Assembly (NCBI RefSeq): GCF_017315725.1
Contig: NZ_JAFLRG010000001.1
Location: 2,914,001 to 2,978,000 of the forward strand
DNA length: 64,000 nt
From: Trinickia acidisoli
GTDB lineage: Bacteria; Pseudomonadota; Gammaproteobacteria; Burkholderiales; Burkholderiaceae
Reading direction: 5' to 3'
Part shown: in pieces, positions 58,034-64,000 of the stretch
How positions within the stretch are numbered: the first letter of the stretch is position 1
Layout: the number at the start of each line of letters is the position of its first letter
Position numbers and translations under genes: made by a program
Notes under the pieces: generated by a model
The model's database searches: none
Told to the model about the DNA's origin: nothing
The model's input: only the letters and a program-made list of their open reading frames with translations

Positions 58034-58729
58034 TCAGAACGAGGAGCCGGGCTCGCGCAAAAACGCGCGCTCCTCGTCGGTCGATACGCGGCCGAGCGCC
58101 TTATTGCGATGAGGGAAGCGACCGAATCGCTCGATAATGGCGGCATGCTGGCGCGCATAATCGAAATAGTTGCCTTCCCCCGCTGCCCCCGTCTCGCGCA
58201 CGAGCGCTTCGAACAGCCGCACCGATTCGTGCTGAACGGCGAGCGACTCGCAATGCTCGAACGGCAGATACGCGAACGCCCGGTGCTCGGCCGACGGCAA
58301 ATCGCGATCGGCGCCGCTTTCGACGAGCCGGCGGGCCACTGCCAGCGCCTGGGCGTCGCCGGCAAACGCCTCGGGGCGGCCGCGGCACGTGTTGCGCGAG
58401 AACTGATCGAGCACGACGATGAGCGCGAGCGCGCCGAGCGGCGTGCGCTGCCAAGCGTCGCACCCGCCTCGCCGCGCTTGCGCGAGCGTCGTGCCGAAAC
58501 GCTCGAGGATCAGGGCATCGAACGCTTCGTCTCCCTTGAACCAACGCTCGGACGGCTGCCCGAACGCCGCTGTGCCCGGTTCGCCGAACCAAAAGTCGAG
58601 GACGGCCCGCGCGCTCGGATCGAGCGTCGCGTAGTCGGCTTCGGCGCCGGCATCCGCCTGATCGCCGTCCTTTTCCGCACGGCTGCCCCGGCCCTCGCTT
58701 GCGGCACCGTGCGCGTCGTTCGATCGCAT
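58034..58729 (-). CDS. DUF924 family protein
   Basis: 231 residues. The DUF924 signature LDFWFGEPG and the later VVLDQFSRNTCRGRPEAFAGD and HAAIIERFGRFPHRN are present. TPR-like all-helical fold; function unknown. The first 30 residues are low-complexity and the start could lie later. Its start overlaps the AlaX stop by one base (TGATG), showing coupling. Its stop codon abuts the SDR stop to form TGATCA. Confidence 0.92.
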   Translation of the reverse strand: MRSNDAHGAASEGRGSRAEKDGDQADAGAEADYATLDPSARAVLDFWFGEPGTAAFGQPSERWFKGDEAFDALILERFGTTLAQARRGGCDAWQRTPLGALALIVVLDQFSRNTCRGRPEAFAGDAQALAVARRLVESGADRDLPSAEHRAFAYLPFEHCESLAVQHESVRLFEALVRETGAAGEGNYFDYARQHAAIIERFGRFPHRNKALGRVSTDEERAFLREPGSSF

Positions 58730-59460
58730 CACCCCAACTCCAATACGAGACGGCGCGTTCGCGCCGTCTTCTTTTCGATTTTCGCGATGTGCACCGCGCC
58801 GATCTCCGACGTGTTGCGCACGTGCGTGCCGCCGCACGGCTGCAAATCGACCTGTTCGATTCGCAGCAGCCGCACGCGCCCGAAGCCCGCGGGGGGCTTC
58901 ACGCTCATCGTCCGCACGAGTTCGGGGCGCGCCGCCATTTCCTCGTCGGTGATCCATTCGGTGAAGACGCCGTGCGCACCGCCGACGAGTTCGGTAAGTC
59001 GCGCATCGACCTGCTCGCGCTCGATCGGCTCGCTCGTGACGAGATCCATGCGCGCGTAGTCGGCCGTGATGCTGCAACCGTCCACGGCATAGGGCAGCAC
59101 GGCGCAGAGCAGGTGCGTCGCCGTATGCAGCCGCATATGCCGGTAGCGGCGCGCCCAATCGATTTCGGCCACGACGCCCAAGCCTTCGTGCAAACGCGCG
59201 AGCTGCGCCTCTTGGCCTGGTGCCGGCACATGCAGCGCATCGTCGGGGCTCGCCCCTTCGAATTTTGCCTTGCGCGTATCGGCGATCGCGATTGCCGTGC
59301 CGTCGGACAGCGTCAGCGTGCCGGTATCGCCGGCCTGGCCGCCGCCGAGCGGGTAGAACACGGTTCGGTCGAGCAGAATGCCCTCGGGCATGACGGCGGC
59401 GAGCGTCGCGTCGCAGCGGGTGAGATAGGCATCTTCGCGGAACAGGGCTTGCGTCGTCAT
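58729..59460 (-). CDS. Alanyl-tRNA editing protein (AlaX-like)
   Basis: 243 residues. An N-terminal AlaRS-like beta domain and the zinc site HTATHLL (about 113) and CGGTHV (about 210). It lacks the aminoacylation domain, so it is a free-standing editing protein that removes Ser or Gly from tRNA-Ala. Start at MTTQALFREDAY (59460). Confidence 0.93.
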   Translation of the reverse strand: MTTQALFREDAYLTRCDATLAAVMPEGILLDRTVFYPLGGGQAGDTGTLTLSDGTAIAIADTRKAKFEGASPDDALHVPAPGQEAQLARLHEGLGVVAEIDWARRYRHMRLHTATHLLCAVLPYAVDGCSITADYARMDLVTSEPIEREQVDARLTELVGGAHGVFTEWITDEEMAARPELVRTMSVKPPAGFGRVRLLRIEQVDLQPCGGTHVRNTSEIGAVHIAKIEKKTARTRRLVLELG

Positions 59461-59638
59461 CGTGCGAAATCCTCGTCGATCATGAGTACGGCGCCGTCGT
59501 TCGTCGATCCGCACCGGCGGCGGGCCGATGCTTCGCGTGAAATCGCCATGCGGCGCAGCGAACGGTCATTATGGAAACCGTCCGATCGGCCCGAACAGAG
59601 CGTGCCGCAAGAAATCGCGGCAGCACCGTACCGGTCGA
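59461..59638. other. Intergenic region between truncated haemoglobin and AlaX genes
   Basis: 178 nt without a supported gene, promoter or hairpin. Confidence 0.4.
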
Positions 59639-60106
59639 TCAACCGGGCCGGTTGCGCATCCAGTCGGCCGTATCGAAAAACGACGCGACGAGCCGTTCGC
59701 GCAAAGCCTGCGGCAGCCCGACGTCTTCCATCGCCCATGCCATGCAGCGCACCCATTGGTCGCGTTCATCCGATGCGATCGCGAACGGCAAATGGCGCGC
59801 GCGCAGCCGCGGATGACCGAAGCGTTCGACGTAGTGATCGGGGCCGCCGAGCCAGCCGCAAAGAAACCAGAACAGCTTGTCGCGCGAGCCGTCGAGCGCG
59901 GCCGGGTGCAGCGCGCGCAGGCCCGCGAATTCAGGCTCGAGATCCATGAGATCGTAGAAGCGGTCGACGAGCACGCGCACGCGCGCTTCGCCGCCTACGA
60001 GGTCGAATGCGCTCGGCTGCTTCGCCTGCGCTTCGTCGTGGTTCGAGTCGTGGTTCGAGTCGGGGTTCGAGTCGGGGTTCGAGTCGTCGGTCAAATCATT
60101 GGTCAT
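59639..60106 (-). CDS. Group II truncated haemoglobin
   Basis: 155 residues. After an unusual N-terminus the globin core runs from about residue 33 (AFDLVGGEARVRVLVDRFYD). The proximal His lies in YVERFGHPRLRARHLPFAI. Trp in FWFLCGWLGGP is typical of group II (GlbO-like). The first 25 residues contain an Asp-Ser-Asn-(Pro/His) tandem repeat encoded by 12-bp DNA units. Proposed roles in the family are oxygen or NO chemistry. Confidence 0.93.
   Translation of the reverse strand: MTNDLTDDSNPDSNPDSNHDSNHDEAQAKQPSAFDLVGGEARVRVLVDRFYDLMDLEPEFAGLRALHPAALDGSRDKLFWFLCGWLGGPDHYVERFGHPRLRARHLPFAIASDERDQWVRCMAWAMEDVGLPQALRERLVASFFDTADWMRNRPG
60035..60082. repeat. 12-bp tandem repeat, four copies, in the truncated haemoglobin gene
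   Basis: Units GTCGTGGTTCGA, same, GTCGGGGTTCGA, same, then GTCGTC. The unit is a multiple of three, so copy change by slippage would keep the reading frame. Confidence 0.9.
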
Positions 60107-60202
60107 ACGGTCAATCGATACGTCTTGCAAATCGAAAAATAAATGCGTCGCTCGTGCGCACCATGCCTATCTTGCGCGAACGACGGGACACCGCGTGGCG
60201 CT

Positions 60203-62779
60203 TCACGCATCGCGCAACGATTGCGCGGCCGGGCGCCGCAGCACGCGCCGCAGGCTCAGCCAACCGCCGACGCCCGCGCACGCCACGCCGGCGGCAACGC
60301 CGACCGGCAGCAGCCACGGGTCGACGTCGAGATGAAAATCGAAGACGCGCGTGGCAAGCACGATGCCGAGCGCCTGCGCGCCAATCGCCCCCATCGCGCC
60401 TGCCAGCGCGCCAACGACGGCGAATTCGGCCGCATGCACCGAGCGCACCTGCCGGTGCGAGGCACCGAGCGAGCGCAACAGCGCCGATTCTCGCACGCGC
60501 TCATCGCGCGTGCCGGCCAGCGCCGAGTACAGCACGAGCAAGCCGGCCGCGAGCGTGAACGCAAACAGGAACTGCACTGCGCTGATCACCTGATCGAGCA
60601 CGTGCTGCACTTGAGCGAGGATCGGCGCCATGTCGATCGCCGTCACGTTCGGGTGGGCCGCGATCAAGCCGTCGAGCACCGCATGGCGCGCGGCCGGAAG
60701 GTGAAAGCTCGTGATGAACATCGTCGGCAAGCCCTCGAGCGCCGCCGGCGGCATCAGCACGAAGAAGTTGACCTTGAACGTCCCCCAATCGAGCTTGCGC
60801 ACGCTCGTGATCGGCGCTTCGACCGGAATCCCCGTCACGTCGAAGCGCAGCACGTCCCCGACCTTGACCCCGATGAGCTTGGCCAGCCCCGCCTCGATCG
60901 AAATTTCGGGCCGCTTCGTGTCGCCATACCACGTGCCGGCCGCAATGCGATTGTCGTCGGGCAGCGTGCTCCGATAAGACAGGTTGAACTCGCGATCGAC
61001 GAGCCGCCGGGCATCGTCGTTCTTGTACGACTGCGGCACGACGCGCTTGCCGTCGATCGAGACGAGGCGCCCGCGCACCATCGGCTCGAGCGTCACGTCC
61101 GCGACGGCATGCGCGCTCAGGTAGTCGACGATCGCCTGACGCTCTTCGGGCTGAATGTCGATCAGGAACTCGTTGGGCGCGTCAGGAGGCGTCGACTGCC
61201 GCCACCCTTGCACGAGATCGTTGCGTGTCATCGCGATCAGCAGCAGACACATCAGCCCAATCGCCAGCGCCGTGATCTGCAGGGCGCTGATCCAGCCGCG
61301 CCGCTCGAGCGAGGCCAATGCGTAGCGCCAGCCGACGGCCGCCGCGATGCGCCGCCCGCCCTCGCTGCGGGCAACGCGCGCGCTGAGCCAGAGCGCCGCG
61401 CGCGCCACGATCGTGAAGGCGACGAGGCCGAGCGCGAAACCGCCGGCGACGATCGCGCCCAGCTCGAGCTCGCCGGCCGCGAGCACGAGCAGCGCCGCGA
61501 ACAGCGCAATGCCGACCGCGTACGCCCACCAGGTCGCGCTCGGCTGGCCGTTCCACTCGCGGCGCAGCACGCGCAGCGGCGGCACGCGCGTGAGCGGCAA
61601 CAACGGCGGCAGCGCAAAACCGAACAGCAGCACGAGCCCCGCGCCGATCCCCTCCAGCGCGGGCAGAACACTCGGCTGCGGCAGCGCAACCGCGATCAAG
61701 CTGCCGAGCCAGGCGAGCAGCGCAAAGTGTCCCGCGTAGCCGAGCGCGGCGCCGAGCAGGCCGCCGGTCAGCCCGACGAATGCGAACTCGAGCACGACGA
61801 GCATGCGCAGTTCGCGCGCGCCGAGCCCGAGACAGCGCATGACGGCACAGCCGTCGAGATGACGCCGCGTGTAGCGATGCGCGGCCATCGCGATCGCAAC
61901 GGCCGCGAGCAACGCCGTGAGCAGCGCGACGAGCCGCAGGAAGTGTCCGGCGCGATCGAGCGTCTCGCGCACTTGCGGCTGGCCGTCCTTCAATGATTCG
62001 AGCGCGACGCCGCGCAGCTTGCCGCCGTCGACGCGCGCGTGCGCGAACGCGGCGAAACGCGCGACGGCCGCGTCGTCACCGGCCACGAGCAGCCGGTAGG
62101 TCACGCGGCTGCCATAGCCGATGAGCCCCGTCGCCGCAAGCTCGTCGGCGCGCACCATGACGCGGGGGGAAAAATTGATGAACGCGAAGCCGCGATCGAG
62201 CTCGCGCGTGATGACAGCGCCGATCGTGAAGCGGCGATCGCCGAGCTGCACGGCGTCGCCCACTTTCACGTGCAGCGTGTCGAGCAGTTCCGCGTCGACC
62301 CAGACCGTGCCTTTGGCCGGAATGCCGTCGGCGCGGCGATCCGGCGCATCGGCTCCCGGGGCGATCCGCAGCGCGCCTCGCAACGGATACGCCGACGATA
62401 CGGCCTTGACCGCGGCCAGCCGAGCGTTCGACAGCCCCTGGTTGCCGGCATCGCCCGCCGTCACGCGCGCCACCATGCTCGGGAAAATGGCCGTCGTCGC
62501 CGTGTGCAGCCCGAGGGCATGCGCCTCGTCGAAAAACTGGGCATCGACAGGATGATCGGCCCGCACGACGAAATCGGCGGCGATCATGCGCCGCGCGTCC
62601 CGCTCGAGCCCTTGCTGCAAGCGGTCGGCTAGAAAACCGACACTGGCGAGCGCCGCGACCGCCAGCACGAGCGCGACGACGAGCATCGTCAGTTCGCCGG
62701 CGCGCCAATCACGCGCCGTCATGCGCGCGGCCTGCTTGACGAGTTCGAGGCGACCGAGCGGCGGGCGCGGCTCAGTCAC
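60203..62779 (-). CDS. FtsX-like ABC transporter permease (YbbP-like)
   Basis: 858 residues from a GTG at 62779. Two FtsX domains with large periplasmic MacB-type regions; hydrophobic segments near residues 30-50, 265-285, 320-345, 375-400, 425-470, 500 and the last 150. No ABC ATPase gene (YbbA) is adjacent in the window; one may lie elsewhere. It follows the DUF4126 gene by 14 nt. Relatives export lipids or lipoproteins or help with periplasmic thioesterase TesA. Confidence 0.87.
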   Translation of the reverse strand: MTEPRPPLGRLELVKQAARMTARDWRAGELTMLVVALVLAVAALASVGFLADRLQQGLERDARRMIAADFVVRADHPVDAQFFDEAHALGLHTATTAIFPSMVARVTAGDAGNQGLSNARLAAVKAVSSAYPLRGALRIAPGADAPDRRADGIPAKGTVWVDAELLDTLHVKVGDAVQLGDRRFTIGAVITRELDRGFAFINFSPRVMVRADELAATGLIGYGSRVTYRLLVAGDDAAVARFAAFAHARVDGGKLRGVALESLKDGQPQVRETLDRAGHFLRLVALLTALLAAVAIAMAAHRYTRRHLDGCAVMRCLGLGARELRMLVVLEFAFVGLTGGLLGAALGYAGHFALLAWLGSLIAVALPQPSVLPALEGIGAGLVLLFGFALPPLLPLTRVPPLRVLRREWNGQPSATWWAYAVGIALFAALLVLAAGELELGAIVAGGFALGLVAFTIVARAALWLSARVARSEGGRRIAAAVGWRYALASLERRGWISALQITALAIGLMCLLLIAMTRNDLVQGWRQSTPPDAPNEFLIDIQPEERQAIVDYLSAHAVADVTLEPMVRGRLVSIDGKRVVPQSYKNDDARRLVDREFNLSYRSTLPDDNRIAAGTWYGDTKRPEISIEAGLAKLIGVKVGDVLRFDVTGIPVEAPITSVRKLDWGTFKVNFFVLMPPAALEGLPTMFITSFHLPAARHAVLDGLIAAHPNVTAIDMAPILAQVQHVLDQVISAVQFLFAFTLAAGLLVLYSALAGTRDERVRESALLRSLGASHRQVRSVHAAEFAVVGALAGAMGAIGAQALGIVLATRVFDFHLDVDPWLLPVGVAAGVACAGVGGWLSLRRVLRRPAAQSLRDA

Positions 62780-62793
62780 GGGCGGCGCTTCGT

Positions 62794-63411
62794 TCAATCG
62801 TGCTTGCCCCCGATCGAGCCTAAGCGCGACACCATGTGCGAGGCCATTCCGCGAAAACCGCCTTGTACGCCGCGCCATAGACGCGGCAGCGCCCAGGCCG
62901 CGAACGCCAGAAAGCCGGCCATCAGCAAGAGAAAGACGAGCGGCACGAAGATCGCGAGCGCGAGCCCGACACAGACGAGCACGTCCTCCGTCGACGATGC
63001 GACCCAGTTCGAGAACGGCTCGGGCGAGAGATTGATGAGCGCGCGCGTGCCGGCCTTCGTCAAATGCGCCGAGCCGGCGATTGCTCCGCCCAGAAGCGCG
63101 GCAACGGTCAACAGTGCCGGATCGGCGTGGCCGAGCGAACCCGCGGCGAGCAGTGCGCCCGCGGGAATGCGGATGAATGTGTGAATGGCGTCCCAGAGCG
63201 AATCGAAGGCGGGAATGTGATCGGCCAGGAATTCGACGACGGCCAGCACGGCCGCCGTGCCGATGACCCAGCCCGACGCGAGCGCCGACAACGTATCGGG
63301 CAGATGAACGATGCCGAGCCTTGCGAACACGCCCACCAGGAAGACGGTCAGATAAAGACGCAAGCCGCTGGCCCATGACAGCCCCGCGCCGAGCGAAAGT
63401 GCGTCGATCAT
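62794..63411 (-). CDS. DUF4126 domain-containing membrane protein
   Basis: 205 residues, about five hydrophobic segments. The N-terminus SLGAGLSWASGLRLYLTVF and later DHIPAFDSLWDAIHTFIRIP match the DUF4126 family, of unknown function. It is the first of a two-gene unit with the permease. Confidence 0.88.
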   Translation of the reverse strand: MIDALSLGAGLSWASGLRLYLTVFLVGVFARLGIVHLPDTLSALASGWVIGTAAVLAVVEFLADHIPAFDSLWDAIHTFIRIPAGALLAAGSLGHADPALLTVAALLGGAIAGSAHLTKAGTRALINLSPEPFSNWVASSTEDVLVCVGLALAIFVPLVFLLLMAGFLAFAAWALPRLWRGVQGGFRGMASHMVSRLGSIGGKHD

Positions 63412-63564
63412 TGCCCCTCCCTACCGTCTGGGCGGCTCCCGCTGCGGGCAGTACCCGTTCGCCGGACTTGCGTTGGGCGCGCCCGCAAGGCGCGCCGATG
63501 TCCCATTATAGACAGGCGTGCCGGGTCGCGTCGCGCGCGGCGCCCGGCGCGTGGGCGGCACGCC

Positions 63565-64000
63565 TCAAACCGCGCCGACGAGCCGATAGCCGATGCCGGT
63601 TTCCGTCACGATGTGTTCGGGCTGCGCCGCGTCGTGCTCGAGCTTGCGCCGCAGATGGGCCATATAGATGCGCAGGTAGTGCTGGCTTTCGACGTGCGAC
63701 GGCCCCCATACCTCGCTGAGCAGTTGCCGATGCGTGAGCACGCGGCCCGCATGCCGCACCAGCGCAACGAGCAGGCGATATTCGATCGGTGTCAGATGCA
63801 CCGCCTCGCCGGCGCGCGTGACGCTGCGCTGCGTGAGATCGACGCTGACGTCGCCGAAGCACACGACGGCGCCCTCGCCCGCCCCGCCGCGGGCGCGCCG
63901 CCGCAAATGGGCGCGCATGCGGGCGAGCAGTTCCGGCACACCGAACGGCTTGGTCAAGTAGTCGTCCGCGCCCGCATCGAGCGCGGCCACCTTCTCGGCT
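63565..64000 (-). CDS. OmpR/KdpE-like response regulator, C-terminal part (cut by window edge)
   Basis: At least 144 residues visible; the N-terminal receiver half lies past the right edge. Seen: the end of the receiver (AALDAGADDYLTKPFGVPEL, with the conserved Lys), then an OmpR winged helix with LTPIEYRLLVALVRHAGRVL and YLRIYMAHLRRKLE. The spelling matches KdpE, regulator of the Kdp potassium transporter, but the partner genes are not visible. Confidence 0.85.
   Translation of the reverse strand, partial: AEKVAALDAGADDYLTKPFGVPELLARMRAHLRRRARGGAGEGAVVCFGDVSVDLTQRSVTRAGEAVHLTPIEYRLLVALVRHAGRVLTHRQLLSEVWGPSHVESQHYLRIYMAHLRRKLEHDAAQPEHIVTETGIGYRLVGAV

Noticed and set aside
60035..60082. Four short direct repeats as a CRISPR array
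   Set aside because: Units are 12 bp with no spacers and lie within an intact coding frame.

Overview
The window is a GC-rich chromosomal segment from a betaproteobacterium of the Burkholderiaceae (Burkholderia sensu lato: Burkholderia, Paraburkholderia, Trinickia, Caballeronia or a relative). The evidence is the rrn operon with a tRNA-Ile/tRNA-Ala spacer, the gene order nuoA-N followed by DUF2818, NUDIX and DUF1178 genes, the order secG-tpiA-quinone oxidoreductase-pnp-rpsO, the order ilvB-ilvH-ilvC-psd-pssA-leuA, and several proteins of families known mainly from this group (DUF2863, DUF3619, DUF3106, DUF1178, DUF2818). The genus cannot be fixed from what is visible. No phage, insertion sequence or CRISPR array was seen, so this is mostly core genome.

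Layout. 1-2400: 5' part of an rRNA operon on the minus strand (16S, tRNA-Ile, tRNA-Ala; 23S lies just off the left edge) with its promoter and boxA sites. 2.8-10.6 kb: mixed single genes (DUF2863 protein, LuxR-type regulator, CbiM-like permease, secreted protein, M14 peptidase, YaaA, PIN protein, methionine aminotransferase). 10.7-18.9 kb: two glutathione transferases, an acyl-CoA catabolic group (enoyl-CoA hydratase, histidine phosphatase, APH-like kinase, acyl-CoA dehydrogenase), two MaoC hydratases, DUF1178 and a NUDIX hydrolase. 18.9-34.2 kb: DUF2818 and the complete 14-gene complex I operon nuoA-N, minus strand. 34.3-41 kb: tRNA-Leu(GAG), secG, tpiA, a patch of decayed gene fragments, a quinone oxidoreductase, pnp and rpsO. 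41-50.3 kb: an orphan branched-chain-type binding protein, a small lipoprotein, then branched-chain amino acid and phosphatidylethanolamine synthesis (leuA, pssA, psd, ilvC, ilvH, ilvB). 50.6-53 kb: an ECF-like sigma factor with DUF3619, DUF3106 and RDD partners. 53.1-55.7 kb: a metallophosphoesterase-glycosyltransferase-diacylglycerol kinase operon. 55.8-64 kb: TetR regulator, LOG protein, SDR, DUF924, alanyl-tRNA editing protein, truncated haemoglobin, a large FtsX-like permease, DUF4126 and the end of a KdpE-like response regulator.

Two signals stand out. First, leuA is preceded by a strong sigma-70-type promoter whose predicted start falls on, or within a base of, the ATG of a 27-codon ORF with seven leucines, four of them the rare codon CTA. 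This looks like an unannotated, apparently leaderless leu leader peptide, with a 20-bp perfect palindrome inside its leucine codons. Second, the phosphoesterase-glycosyltransferase-DgkA operon carries an 18-bp sequence that matches a PhoB box in spacing and sequence. That fits a phosphate-starvation lipid-remodelling operon (PlcP/Agt type) rather than lipid A synthesis. A 28-codon ORF joined to its neighbours by ATGA overlaps on both sides (57195-57281), and a sigma/DUF3619/DUF3106 module, are further points of interest.
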